Source: an uncultured Hungatella sp. (lineage in GTDB: Bacteria > Bacillota > Clostridia > Lachnospirales > Lachnospiraceae). Taken from it: a stretch of DNA of 64,000 nucleotides. Positions within the stretch are counted from its first letter, which is position 1, and every line of letters starts with the position of its first letter. The stretch is from assembly GCA_910577935.1 (NCBI GenBank), contig CAJTOT010000007.1, positions 44,115-108,114 on the forward strand, read 5' to 3'. Of this stretch, positions 8,353-17,410 are shown piece after piece. The notes beneath the pieces were generated by a model, which was not told where the DNA came from, made no database searches, and saw only the letters and a program-made list of their open reading frames with translations. The translations under genes and the position numbers were made by a program.

Positions 8353-8420
8353 CATATTTCGCCGGGAAACCATGCTATGATTCGTCTTAACGGAAAGAAG
8401 AATGATAGCGGGGTGAGCCT

Positions 8421-9650
8421 ATGGGAGAATTATATAATCCATTTCCGAAACTGCCCAAGAATATCAGGCAGATCGGTGAGAGAGACCAGTCGGTCAGACT
8501 ATATCTGGAAGACTATGTGAACACATACTTAAAACGCCTTTATCCAAGAGGCGGACAAGACTTGAGGGCAGGGCTTCTGCTGGGAAATACAGAAGAGCAC
8601 GAGGGCACTCCGTTTCTGTTCGTAGACGGCGCCCTGGAGATGGAGGAGGTCACAGAAAACGGAGAAAAGGTGGTATTCACGGAAGCCGCCTGGAAAAAGG
8701 CATATCAGGCCATGGAGCAGATGTTCCCCAAGCGGGTGATTCTCGGCTGGTTTCTGTGCGGGATGCCCGGAAGCACCCTGAGTCCCCTGAACTACTGGAA
8801 ACAGCACGGGCAGTATTTCTCCGGAAAAAACCAGCTGATGTATCTGAACTCCGGCCTGGAGGGCGAGGAGGCCGTGTATGTCACATCGGAAGACGGCTTC
8901 TACAAACTGCGGGGCTACAGCATCTACTATGAGCGCAACCAGATGATGCAGGATTACATGATTCTGCGCAAGGATGCCCGCCGCGTAGAGTCCGGCTCCG
9001 GGGACACGGTGATACGGGATTTCCGGCAGAGGATGGAGGACAACAAGACACAGGCCATATCCCGCCGGGGAACCATAAGAGTCCTGGGCAGCCTGTGCAG
9101 CGCCCTTTCCATCGTGGTTCTGGCAGGCGGGGTGGTGATGTTCAACAACTATGAAAAGATGCGGGAGATGGAGTCCGTCCTGACCTCGGCTCTTCCCGTT
9201 ACCCCAAAGGAATCCCGGGCCGCTTCCTCCACGGAAAAAAATCTGTCCGGAAGCGGTACGGACAGCCTGGAGAATGAAGAGCTGGTCGTTGAGCAGTTAA
9301 AGAGTCAGCTGCTTCCCACTGATCCCCCGGAGACGGAGACCATGTCCCCGACCTGCCCCTCGGCGGAAGAGACAGAGACCGCCGCCGAAACCCGGCCGGT
9401 GGAGGACGGCGGACAAGCCGGACAAGCCGCCTCTGCTCCCGCAGAGACAGTCCCGCCTTCCCAGCCCCAGGAAACCGCTGCCGCTGTATCCGGCAATCAG
9501 ATTACATACAAAGTGCAGGACGGAGAGACGCTGTACAGCATATGTCTGAAAATCTACGGAAGTCTGAGCAGGGTGCAGGAGGTGTGCGATTTAAACGGCC
9601 TGGAGAATCCCGACAAAATTATTTCAGGGCAAAACTTGATTCTTCCTTGA
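8421..9650 (+). CDS. Membrane-anchored LysM protein with degenerate JAB/MPN domain
   Basis: 409 residues in four parts. (1) Residues about 25-180 resemble a JAB/MPN (JAMM) domain: AGLLLGN at 50-56 and GWFLCG..STLSPLN at 109-124 align with the JAMM motif GWYHSHP..LS..D, but both metal-binding His and the Asp are replaced, so no metalloprotease activity is expected. (2) A membrane segment at about 220-241. (3) A Pro/Thr/Glu-rich linker, about 250-355. (4) A C-terminal LysM domain (361-409; YKVQDGETLYSIC) for peptidoglycan binding. The topology implies a cytoplasmic N-terminus and a wall-facing LysM. Role unknown; it may tie a cytoplasmic partner to the cell wall. Transcribed shortly after yyaC, with its own GGGGTGAG ribosome-binding site. 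Confidence 0.8.
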   Translation: MGELYNPFPKLPKNIRQIGERDQSVRLYLEDYVNTYLKRLYPRGGQDLRAGLLLGNTEEHEGTPFLFVDGALEMEEVTENGEKVVFTEAAWKKAYQAMEQMFPKRVILGWFLCGMPGSTLSPLNYWKQHGQYFSGKNQLMYLNSGLEGEEAVYVTSEDGFYKLRGYSIYYERNQMMQDYMILRKDARRVESGSGDTVIRDFRQRMEDNKTQAISRRGTIRVLGSLCSALSIVVLAGGVVMFNNYEKMREMESVLTSALPVTPKESRAASSTEKNLSGSGTDSLENEELVVEQLKSQLLPTDPPETETMSPTCPSAEETETAAETRPVEDGGQAGQAASAPAETVPPSQPQETAAAVSGNQITYKVQDGETLYSICLKIYGSLSRVQEVCDLNGLENPDKIISGQNLILP

Positions 9651-9844
9651 TTAAATATCCCATTGTATATCCGGCAGAGCCATGGAATTCATCATGTGTC
9701 TGCCGGATATCTTCGGTTTCAGGCCTGGCATGAAGCGCTGCAGAAAGGAATGGAAGCCGGAAGGAAGAGCGGTGAGGGGTTTAAAATATTGAAAATTTAT
9801 GGTACAATCCTTTAGGAAGAGATTATTTATTGGAGAATCGAACC

Positions 9845-11110
9845 ATGACAGACTTAAGTTCCATGAACCGCGAGACTAAAAAAAAGCATCTTCGCAGCCG
9901 TGTCATCACTCCCGGAAAGCCAGCGCCCCAGGAGTCCAGCGAGAAGATTATCAAGAAAGCCCACGGCACTGTTCTCCGCCGCCGTCTTTTCATCCTCTTA
10001 GGCATACTGATTTTCCTCACTATCTCGTCCATAGCCTACTACTGGCATCAGAGGGGCTTTCAGTACAAAGAGGCGACTGTCATCTGGGAGCGTCAGTACG
10101 AGCGCGACGAAGCAACCTTTGTCCAGTACGTCCCTTATGGGGAAAATCTGTTAAGATACAGCAAGGACGGCGCCTCCCATATAGATTCCGCCGGAAAAGA
10201 TATATGGGTTCAGCCCTATGAGATGCGCTCTCCCATAGTGGCGGTCAACGGGGATTACGCCGCCATAGCCGACCAGCAGGGAAGCCAGATATACATATTT
10301 GACAAAAACGGCCTTCTGGGCATCGCCGCCACCACCCTCCCCGTCATGAAGCTCACCATCTCGTCAAAAGGTCTGGTAGCCGCCATTCTGCAGGACCAGA
10401 CTACCAGCTACATATACTATTACACCAAGGAAGGCCAGCAGATGAAGCTGTGGCTGACCAGTTTCTTGAACGGAGAGATCGGCTATCCCCTGGACATCAG
10501 CCTCTCCCCTGACGGGAGCCTTCTGATGGGATCATTTACCTATTTGAAGGGGGGAGAACTGAAAAACAGAATCGCGTTTTATAATTTTTCAGAGGTGGGA
10601 AAAAATGTGCCGGACCGGTTTGTCGGCGGCTTCCACGAAATGTATGACAAGAGCATGATACCCAAGGTGTGCTATCTGGACAACATCTACTCCGTGGCAT
10701 TTGCCGACAGCAGCATTTCTTTTTACAGCTCCCTGGATGTTATGTCCCCCAGGCTGCTGAAACAGGTTTCCGTGGAGGAGGAGATAAGAACTGTCTTTTA
10801 CAACAGCCAGTACGCGGGAATCATCGTAAAGTCCTTTTCCGGCGAGTATGATTACCGGCTGGATCTGTACTCCTCGGAAGGAAATCACATTTTTAGCAAA
10901 GACTTCAGCTTTGACTATGAGCATGTGGATATTGACGGGGATACCATCTTTTTGTATAATGAAGACTCATGCAGGATATATAATCGTTTTGGCAACTTAA
11001 AATATGAAGGAACATTTGACTTTCCTGTTTCCAGGCTCTGCAGTGCTTCTATTCCGGGAGAAATTATCGCGGCGGGGCCCCAGGCGGTCAAAAAGATTAA
11101 ATTACACTAG
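9845..11110 (+). CDS. DUF5711 membrane-anchored beta-propeller-like protein
   Basis: 421-residue protein: a basic cytoplasmic N-terminus, one membrane segment (about residues 46-67, LFILLGILIFLTISSIAYYW), and an extracytoplasmic region made of short repeated beta segments such as YAAIADQQGSQIYIFDKNG, resembling a WD40/propeller fold (DUF5711). The function of the family is not known; the form suggests a surface scaffold or binding protein. A TTG at 9830 is in frame, but ATG 9845 with GGAG nine bases upstream is preferred. It ends 11 bp before transketolase on the same strand, so the two may be co-transcribed. Confidence 0.8.
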   Translation: MTDLSSMNRETKKKHLRSRVITPGKPAPQESSEKIIKKAHGTVLRRRLFILLGILIFLTISSIAYYWHQRGFQYKEATVIWERQYERDEATFVQYVPYGENLLRYSKDGASHIDSAGKDIWVQPYEMRSPIVAVNGDYAAIADQQGSQIYIFDKNGLLGIAATTLPVMKLTISSKGLVAAILQDQTTSYIYYYTKEGQQMKLWLTSFLNGEIGYPLDISLSPDGSLLMGSFTYLKGGELKNRIAFYNFSEVGKNVPDRFVGGFHEMYDKSMIPKVCYLDNIYSVAFADSSISFYSSLDVMSPRLLKQVSVEEEIRTVFYNSQYAGIIVKSFSGEYDYRLDLYSSEGNHIFSKDFSFDYEHVDIDGDTIFLYNEDSCRIYNRFGNLKYEGTFDFPVSRLCSASIPGEIIAAGPQAVKKIKLH

Positions 11111-11121
11111 GAGGCATACTA

Positions 11122-13104
11122 ATGAACAGAATTGATGCTCTGTCAGTAAACACCATTCGGGTTTTGTCAGCAGATGCTATTCAGAAAGCCAACTCCGGCC
11201 ACCCCGGACTCCCCCTGGGGGCGGCGCCTATGGCTTACGAGCTGTGGGCCAGGCACATGAATCACAACCCGGCAGACCCCGACTGGCCCAACCGGGATCG
11301 TTTTATCCTCTCCGGAGGCCATGGCTCTATGCTTCTGTACTCCCTGCTTCACCTGTTCGGCTACGGTAACATGTCCATGGAAGACATCAAGGATTTCCGC
11401 CAGCTGGGGTCCATAACCCCCGGCCACCCTGAGTTTGGCTGCACCGTGGGAGTGGAGGCAACCACAGGCCCTCTGGGAGCAGGCATGGGGATGGCGGTGG
11501 GGATGGCTATGGCAGAAGCTCACCTGGCTGCCGTATTTAACAAAGAAAATTATCCGGTAGTTGACCATTATACCTATGTTCTCGGCGGCGACGGCTGCAT
11601 GATGGAAGGAATCTCATCGGAGGCGTTCTCTCTCGCCGGCACGCTGGGCTTATCCAAGCTCATCGTTCTCTATGACTCGAACCGCATCTCCATCGAAGGA
11701 AGCACGGATATCGCTTTCACGGAAGACGTGGCGCAGCGCATGGAGTCATTCGGATTCCAGACTCTCACCGTGGAGGACGGCAACGACCTGGAAGCCATCG
11801 GGGCTGCCATCGAAGCCGCCAAGGCGGACACGGTCAGGCCCTCCTTCATCACGGTAAAGACAGAGATCGGATATGGCTGTCCGGCGAAGCAGGGCAAAGC
11901 CAGCGCCCACGGCGAGCCCCTGGGCGCGGACAACGTGAAGGCTCTGAAAGAGAAGCTTCAGTGGCCTGTGGAGGAGCCTTTCTGCGTTCCCAAAGAGGTG
12001 TACAGCCATTTTGCAGGGCTGTCTGAGGAGAAGGCCGAGACCGAGGCCGCGTGGAACGTGATGTTCGCCGCCTACTGTCAGGAATATCCTGAGATGGAGG
12101 AGATGTGGAACCAGTATCATGACAAGACTCTGGGACAGCAGTTTGAAAACGATCCGGAATTCTGGGCAAGAAGCGATAAACCGGATGCCACCAGGTCCCT
12201 GTCAGGGAAACTCCTGAACTACATGGCGGACAGCATGCCTAACCTGTTCGGAGGTTCGGCGGATCTGGCCCCATCCAACAAGACTGTCATGGCCGGAAAA
12301 GGAGACTTTTCAAAAGAGACCCCGGAAGGGTGCAATATCCATTTCGGTGTCAGAGAGCTTGCCATGACTGCCATCGGCAACGGGCTGATGCTTCACGGAG
12401 GCATCCGGGCATATATCGGTACGTTTTTTGTGTTCAGCGATTACATGAAGCCCATGGCCAGGCTGTCTGCCCTGATGGGGCTGCCTCTGACCTATGTACT
12501 GACTCACGACAGCATCGGCGTAGGCGAGGACGGCCCCACCCATGAGCCGGTGGAGCACCTTGCCATGCTTCGGTCCATACCCAATTTCCATGTGTTCCGT
12601 CCATGTGACTCTGTGGAGACGGCGGCTGCGTGGTACAGCGCCGTGACCTCCAAGGAGACGCCCACGGCTCTCGTGTTGAGCAGGCAGAATCTGCCCCTCG
12701 TGGAGGGAACCAGCAGGGAGGCGCAAAAAGGCGGCTATATCCTGTCGGACTGCCAGGGACTGCCGGAGGTGATTCTCATCGCCACCGGTTCCGAGGTCAG
12801 TCTCGCGCTGAAGGCAAAGGAGGTTTTAGAGGCGGAAGGAAGAAAGATCCGGGTGGTCTCCATGCCGTGTATGGAAGTGTTTGAGGAGCAGACAGCCGAG
12901 TACCGCGAAGCCGTCCTGCCTAAAGCCGTGAAAAAGCGGGTTGCCGTCGAGGCGGGCAGCGCCTTCGGATGGGGCAGTTATACAGGGCTGGAAGGGGCCT
13001 GCGTCACGATGGAAGGCTTCGGCGCCAGCGCTCCGGCGGCCAGGCTGTTTGAGCATTTCGGATTTACCGTGGACCATGTGGCGGAGACGGTCAGATCACT
13101 ATAA
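11122..13104 (+). CDS. tkt: Transketolase
   Basis: 660-residue thiamine-diphosphate enzyme of the non-oxidative pentose phosphate pathway; transfers two-carbon ketol units between sugar phosphates in the cytoplasm. Signatures include the N-terminal NSGHPG-L, GPLGAG, the cofactor-binding GDGCMMEG, GEDGPTHEPVEHL in the pyrimidine domain, and the C-terminal domain with IATGSEVSLAL. Length is normal for the family. AGGAGG lies just upstream. It is followed 22 bp later by glucokinase, forming a sugar-metabolism pair. Confidence 0.97.
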   Translation: MNRIDALSVNTIRVLSADAIQKANSGHPGLPLGAAPMAYELWARHMNHNPADPDWPNRDRFILSGGHGSMLLYSLLHLFGYGNMSMEDIKDFRQLGSITPGHPEFGCTVGVEATTGPLGAGMGMAVGMAMAEAHLAAVFNKENYPVVDHYTYVLGGDGCMMEGISSEAFSLAGTLGLSKLIVLYDSNRISIEGSTDIAFTEDVAQRMESFGFQTLTVEDGNDLEAIGAAIEAAKADTVRPSFITVKTEIGYGCPAKQGKASAHGEPLGADNVKALKEKLQWPVEEPFCVPKEVYSHFAGLSEEKAETEAAWNVMFAAYCQEYPEMEEMWNQYHDKTLGQQFENDPEFWARSDKPDATRSLSGKLLNYMADSMPNLFGGSADLAPSNKTVMAGKGDFSKETPEGCNIHFGVRELAMTAIGNGLMLHGGIRAYIGTFFVFSDYMKPMARLSALMGLPLTYVLTHDSIGVGEDGPTHEPVEHLAMLRSIPNFHVFRPCDSVETAAAWYSAVTSKETPTALVLSRQNLPLVEGTSREAQKGGYILSDCQGLPEVILIATGSEVSLALKAKEVLEAEGRKIRVVSMPCMEVFEEQTAEYREAVLPKAVKKRVAVEAGSAFGWGSYTGLEGACVTMEGFGASAPAARLFEHFGFTVDHVAETVRSL

Positions 13105-13126
13105 AATAAAAGAGGAGGAACAAGCA

Positions 13127-14071
13127 ATGGGGAAGAAATGTATTGGAGTGGATGTGGGGGGCACCAGCGTGAAGCTGGGTCTGTTCCAGGTTACGGGAGA
13201 ACTGATTAAAAAGTGGGAGATTCCCACTAACAAGGAGGAGCAGGGCAAATACATCGTCAACGATATAGCCGATTCTATCCGGCAGGTTCTGGAGCATGAA
13301 GGCGTTCCGCTGACAGATGTGGAAGGCGCCGGGCTGGGGGTTCCCGGACCTGTGATGCCTGACGGCTATGTGGAGGTATGCGTCAACCTGGGCTGGAAGG
13401 ACAGGTATCCCGCCAGAGAGTTGAGCGACCTTTTGAAAGGCCTCCCTGTAAAGTGCGGCAACGACGCCAACGTGGCGGCGCTGGGCGAGATGTGGCAGGG
13501 CGGCGGAAAGGGCTACACGGATATTGTCATGGTGACTCTGGGAACCGGAGTCGGCGGAGGCGTGATCATAGACGAGAAGATCATCACCGGCAAGCATGGC
13601 CTTGGCGGGGAGATCGGCCATATCCATGTGAGGGATGAGGAGACAGAGCACTGCAACTGCGGCGGCGTGGGGTGTCTTGAACAGGTGGCCTCCGCCACAG
13701 GCATCGCCAGAGAAGCCAGAAGAAGGATGGCAGCCTGCGAGACCCCGTCTCTCATGAGAAATGCCGGGGAGCAGGTGACGGCCAAAGATGTTCTCGACGC
13801 GGCCAAGGAGGGAGATGCCCTGGCTCTTGAGGTCATGGAAGTAGTAGGCCACTATCTGGGCGTGGCTCTCGCCAGCCTGGCCCTGACCGTGGATCCGCAG
13901 ATGTTTGTCATCGGCGGCGGGGTATCCAAGGCAGGCCAGTATCTCATCGAGGTCATCAACCGCCATTATGCCCGCTACATGCCTATCTCCGAGAACCGGG
14001 GAACCATCGGACTGGCAAAGCTGGGCAATGACGCGGGAATCTACGGGGCTGCCCGTCTGGTTTTAGACTGA
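13127..14071 (+). CDS. glk: ROK-family glucokinase
   Basis: 314-residue sugar kinase that phosphorylates glucose with ATP. It has the N-terminal phosphate-binding GVDVGGTSVKLGL, the active-site NDANVAALGE, GTGVGGGVI, GGEIGH, and the ROK zinc motif CNCGGVGCLE. Frame-open sequence extends upstream into transketolase, but ATG 13127 has AGAGGAGGAA at good spacing and begins exactly at the conserved domain. Co-directional with tkt. A ROK repressor is unlikely because no N-terminal helix-turn-helix is present. Confidence 0.95.
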   Translation: MGKKCIGVDVGGTSVKLGLFQVTGELIKKWEIPTNKEEQGKYIVNDIADSIRQVLEHEGVPLTDVEGAGLGVPGPVMPDGYVEVCVNLGWKDRYPARELSDLLKGLPVKCGNDANVAALGEMWQGGGKGYTDIVMVTLGTGVGGGVIIDEKIITGKHGLGGEIGHIHVRDEETEHCNCGGVGCLEQVASATGIAREARRRMAACETPSLMRNAGEQVTAKDVLDAAKEGDALALEVMEVVGHYLGVALASLALTVDPQMFVIGGGVSKAGQYLIEVINRHYARYMPISENRGTIGLAKLGNDAGIYGAARLVLD

Positions 14072-14122
14072 TCAGGCCGGCAGGCTGACAATGTAGACAG
14101 GCAACGCAGAAAGGCAATATAA

Positions 14123-14161
14123 AAAGGCTCCGGGCTGCCAGGACTTTGGCGCCGGGGCTTT
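14123..14161 (+). terminator. Possible terminator after glucokinase
   Basis: An imperfect inverted repeat (AAAGGCTCCGGG at 14123-14134 against CGCCGGGGCTTT at 14150-14161) lies between glucokinase and the pyrophosphatase. There are mismatches and only a short T run, so the call is weak. Confidence 0.35.
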
Positions 14162-14197
14162 CTGTCCAGGGGAAGAGTATTGATTCAGGAGGGGACT

Positions 14198-15865
14198 ATG
14201 GAATACAACAAGAATAAGACCATTGTTATCGGTCACAAGAATCCGGATACGGATTCCATTTGTTCTGCCATCTGTTACGCCAATCTGAAAAATGCCGTAT
14301 CAGGCATGGAATATGAAGCCGGGCGGGCGGGACATGTGAATGAGGAGACTCAGTTTGTATTGAATTATTTTGGGGTGGAGGCGCCGCCTCTGGTGAAGCA
14401 TGTAAAGACAGAGGTGAGAGATATCGATATCCGCCGAACCCAGGGGGTGAAAAAGAACATTTCCCTGAAAAAGGCGTGGAACATCATGCAGGCCTCCAAC
14501 GCCACCACTCTTCCGGCGGTGACCGACGACGGCATGCTGGAAGGGCTGATCACGGTGGGGGATATCACAAAATCCTACATGAATGTCTATGACAGCAAGA
14601 TTTTGTCCAAGGCCAATACCCAGTATTCCAATATTATTGAGACTGTGGAAGGCGATCTGGTGGTGGGAGACGCGGATGCTTACTTTTCTGAGGGAAAAGT
14701 TCTCATCGCGGCGGCAAACCCGGATCTGATGGAATTTTACATCAACAAAAATGACCTTGTGATTCTGGGCAACCGGTATGAGTCACAGCTGTGCGCCATT
14801 GAGATGGAGGCCGCCTGCATCATCGTCTGTGAGGGGGCGGGGGCGTCCATGACTATCCGCAAGCTGGCTCAGGAGCGGGGCTGCACGGTTATCGCCACTG
14901 CTTATGATACATATACCGTCGCCCGCCTGGTGAACCAGAGCATGCCCATCAGCTATTTTATGAAGACAGACAATCTCATCGCCTTTGAGGAGACGGATGT
15001 GATCGACGACATCAAGGATGTGATGGCAAGCAAGAGGTATCGGGATTTCCCCGTTCTCGACAAGGACAGGAGATACAAAGGCATGATCTCCAGGCGGAAT
15101 CTTCTGGGGGCCCAGGGAAAAAAGATGATTCTGGTGGATCACAACGAGAAGACCCAGGCGGTGGACGGCATCGATAATGCCCGGATTATGGAGATTATCG
15201 ATCACCACAGGCTGGGAACCATCGAGACCATATCCCCGGTATTTTTCAGAAATCAGCCTTTGGGCTGCACGGCGACCATCGTGTACCAAATGTACCAGGA
15301 GGCCGGAGTGGAGGTGGATAAGACCATCGCCGGGCTTTTGTGCAGCGCCATCATCTCTGACACGCTGCTGTTCCGGTCCCCTACCTGTACCGAGGTGGAT
15401 AAGCAGGCGGCCACCAGGCTGGCCCTCATCGCCGGAATCCAGCTGGAGGAGTATGCCGGGGAGATGTTCGCGGCAGGGAGCAATCTAAAGAGCAAGACGG
15501 ATGAAGAGATATTCTACCAGGATTTCAAGCGGTTTACCGCCGGCAAGGTGTCTTTCGGGGTCGGACAGCTCAGTTCTATGAATGTGCAGGAGCTGGAGAC
15601 CTTGAAAGAGCGCCTTCTCCCGTACATCGTGGAGGCGCACAAGAGCCAGAAGGGCGTGGACATGATGTTCTTTATGCTCACCAATATCCTTGACGAGTCC
15701 ACCATGCTTATCTGCGAGGGATCCGGGGCCAGGAAGATGATTGTGGAGGTGTTTCATGTGGAAGACGGCGGCAGTGACGGGGGCGGCAGCGTGGTCATGC
15801 TTCCGGGAGTTGTGTCCCGCAAGAAGCAGCTGATTCCCGCCATCGGAATGGCGCTTCAGGCATAG
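14198..15865 (+). CDS. Manganese-dependent inorganic pyrophosphatase with CBS and DRTGG domains
   Basis: 555-residue family II pyrophosphatase. The DHH catalytic domain starts at GHKNPDTDSICSA and is split by a regulatory insert: two CBS motifs (around residues 70-125 and 250-305) flanking a DRTGG domain. The second half of the DHH domain carries DHHRLG, and the DHHA2 domain closes the protein. Such CBS-type enzymes hydrolyse pyrophosphate to phosphate and are regulated by adenine nucleotides bound to the CBS pair. ATG 14198 is chosen over TTG 14180 because AGGAGGGG lies just upstream. It is followed closely by hicB and a flavin reductase gene. Confidence 0.93.
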   Translation: MEYNKNKTIVIGHKNPDTDSICSAICYANLKNAVSGMEYEAGRAGHVNEETQFVLNYFGVEAPPLVKHVKTEVRDIDIRRTQGVKKNISLKKAWNIMQASNATTLPAVTDDGMLEGLITVGDITKSYMNVYDSKILSKANTQYSNIIETVEGDLVVGDADAYFSEGKVLIAAANPDLMEFYINKNDLVILGNRYESQLCAIEMEAACIIVCEGAGASMTIRKLAQERGCTVIATAYDTYTVARLVNQSMPISYFMKTDNLIAFEETDVIDDIKDVMASKRYRDFPVLDKDRRYKGMISRRNLLGAQGKKMILVDHNEKTQAVDGIDNARIMEIIDHHRLGTIETISPVFFRNQPLGCTATIVYQMYQEAGVEVDKTIAGLLCSAIISDTLLFRSPTCTEVDKQAATRLALIAGIQLEEYAGEMFAAGSNLKSKTDEEIFYQDFKRFTAGKVSFGVGQLSSMNVQELETLKERLLPYIVEAHKSQKGVDMMFFMLTNILDESTMLICEGSGARKMIVEVFHVEDGGSDGGGSVVMLPGVVSRKKQLIPAIGMALQA

Positions 15866-15875
15866 GAGGAATGAG

Positions 15876-16154
15876 ATGACATTTATTTACCCGGCGGTAT
15901 TTACGCCCCATGAAAAGGATAAAGGGTATCATGTACGTTTTCCGGATCTGGAATGCTGCGAGGCAGATGGACCGGACATGGAGGATGCCATAGAGAATGC
16001 CAGGGAGGCGGCGTACAACTGGATCTGTGTGGAGCTGGAGGAGGAAGTCCCCGAACTTCCCATGGTGACCCATGAGGAGGATATCCGCCTGGCTCCCGGG
16101 GAGGAGATCCGTCAGATTATGACGGTCATCAAGCTTCTCCCGGACAATGATTAA
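15876..16154 (+). CDS. HicB-like antitoxin-family protein, no partner visible
   Basis: 92-residue protein with the HicB-like fold: N-terminal FIYPAVFTPHEKDKGYHVRFPDLE, then the GPDMEDAIENARE helix typical of the family. HicB normally neutralises the HicA mRNA interferase encoded immediately next to it. No HicA-like gene lies on either side; the gene is sandwiched between the pyrophosphatase (10 bp) and a flavin reductase (14 bp). There is no C-terminal DNA-binding domain. It is therefore an orphan and may have another function. Confidence 0.8.
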   Translation: MTFIYPAVFTPHEKDKGYHVRFPDLECCEADGPDMEDAIENAREAAYNWICVELEEEVPELPMVTHEEDIRLAPGEEIRQIMTVIKLLPDND

Positions 16155-16168
16155 AGGCAGGTAAACTT

Positions 16169-16759
16169 ATGGGAAGAGAAAAAGAACTGTGGAAGCCGGG
16201 AAATATGCTTTACCCTGTCCCGGCAGTTATGGTGAGCTGTCAGCGGCCGGGTGAGCGCCCCAACATCATTACGGTGGCCTGGGCGGGAACCGTGTGTTCC
16301 GACCCGGTGATGCTGTCTGTCTCCGTGAGAAAGGAGCGGTACAGTTACGGCATCCTGAGAGAGACAGGGGAATTCGTGGTGAACCTGGTGACAAAGGATC
16401 TGGTCTGCGCCACGGATTACTGCGGAGTAAAATCAGGCAGGGATGTGGACAAGTTTAAGGAGATGAACCTGACTCCCCAGAAGTCGCAGCGCATAGCGGC
16501 TCCGGGAATCGATGAGAGCCCGGTGAATCTGGAGTGCCGGGTGACCCGGGTGGTGGAGCTGGGCAGTCATGATATGTTTCTGGCCCAGGTAGTGGGAGTG
16601 ACGGTGGACAAGGCATATATGGACGAGAACGGAAAGTTCCACCTCAACGATACGGAGCTGGTGGCTTACTCCCACGGCGAGTATTTTAAGCTGGGAGAGA
16701 AGCTGGGCAAATTCGGCTGCTCCGTGGAGAAAAAGGCAAAGCACAGAACAGACAGATAG
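16169..16759 (+). CDS. Flavin reductase-like (FMN-binding split barrel) protein
   Basis: 196-residue protein of the flavin-reductase-like family. It carries the typical N-terminal YPVPAVMVSC, NIITVAWAGTVCSDPVM, VSVRKERYSYGILRETGEFVVNL, and YCGVKSGRDVDKF blocks. Such proteins bind FMN as dimers and act as NAD(P)H:flavin oxidoreductases or related electron-transfer proteins. The cysteines at the VSC and TVCSD positions are common in anaerobe members. It ends a run of tightly spaced genes beginning at the pyrophosphatase. The electron donor and acceptor cannot be read from sequence. Confidence 0.88.
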   Translation: MGREKELWKPGNMLYPVPAVMVSCQRPGERPNIITVAWAGTVCSDPVMLSVSVRKERYSYGILRETGEFVVNLVTKDLVCATDYCGVKSGRDVDKFKEMNLTPQKSQRIAAPGIDESPVNLECRVTRVVELGSHDMFLAQVVGVTVDKAYMDENGKFHLNDTELVAYSHGEYFKLGEKLGKFGCSVEKKAKHRTDR

Positions 16760-16763
16760 AGCG

Positions 16764-16788
16764 GCAGCCCGGAGAATATCCGGGCTGC
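16764..16788 (+). terminator. Possible hairpin terminator
   Basis: Perfect 9-bp inverted repeat, GCAGCCCGG and CCGGGCTGC around a 7-base loop, five bases after the flavin reductase stop. No T run follows, so termination strength is uncertain. Confidence 0.4.
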
Positions 16789-16876
16789 TGTAAGAATGCA
16801 GCCGGTCGGACGGGGCGTTTTCTTGTCTGTCTGCGCCGGACAAAGAAGCGTAAAAATTACCGGGAGGAAGGGCGAC

Positions 16877-17410
16877 ATGACGCAAAAAGACAGAAATTTT
16901 ACATTGATCGGCATGCCCGCGTCGGGAAAGAGCACGGTGGGAGTCCTGCTGGCAAAGAGGCTGGGATACTCCTTTGTGGATGTGGATATAGTGATTCAGG
17001 AGAGAGAAAAAAGGCTTTTGAAAGAGATTATCGCCCAGGAGGGGACCGATGGTTTCATGGCAGTGGAAAACCGGGTCAACGCTTCTCTGGAGGTGGACCA
17101 CTCGGTTATCGCGCCGGGGGGAAGCGTGATCTACGGCAGGGAGGCCATGGAGCACTTGAAAGAGATCAGCACCATCGTGTACCTGAAGCTGAATTATGAA
17201 GACGTGGAGAGGCGGCTCGGCAATCTGGTGGACCGGGGCGTGGTCTTAAAAGACGGCATGACCCTTTTGGACCTTTACAATGAGCGGGTTCCCTACTATG
17301 AAAAATACGCGGATATCACTGTGGACGAGACGGGGCAGACCGCAGGGGAGACCGTGGACTATCTGAGAAGGATGATTGAGGAGCGGCTGGGAAGGGATTC
17401 AGGTTTTTGA
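16877..17410 (+). CDS. Shikimate kinase-like P-loop kinase
   Basis: 177-residue small-molecule kinase. Walker A is GMPASGKST and the DVD motif follows at VDVDIV. The fold and length fit shikimate kinase (aromatic amino acid pathway), but the shikimate-binding site is altered: the expected FRxxE reads FMAVE, so the usual Arg is Met, and the GGG motif reads PGGS. The lid and RVPYYEKYAD region are retained. Substrate is therefore uncertain. ATG 16877 follows GGGAGGAAGGG and begins the conserved domain; longer upstream in-frame sequence is unlikely to be coding. Its stop overlaps the start of the acyltransferase gene by one base. Confidence 0.8.
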   Translation: MTQKDRNFTLIGMPASGKSTVGVLLAKRLGYSFVDVDIVIQEREKRLLKEIIAQEGTDGFMAVENRVNASLEVDHSVIAPGGSVIYGREAMEHLKEISTIVYLKLNYEDVERRLGNLVDRGVVLKDGMTLLDLYNERVPYYEKYADITVDETGQTAGETVDYLRRMIEERLGRDSGF

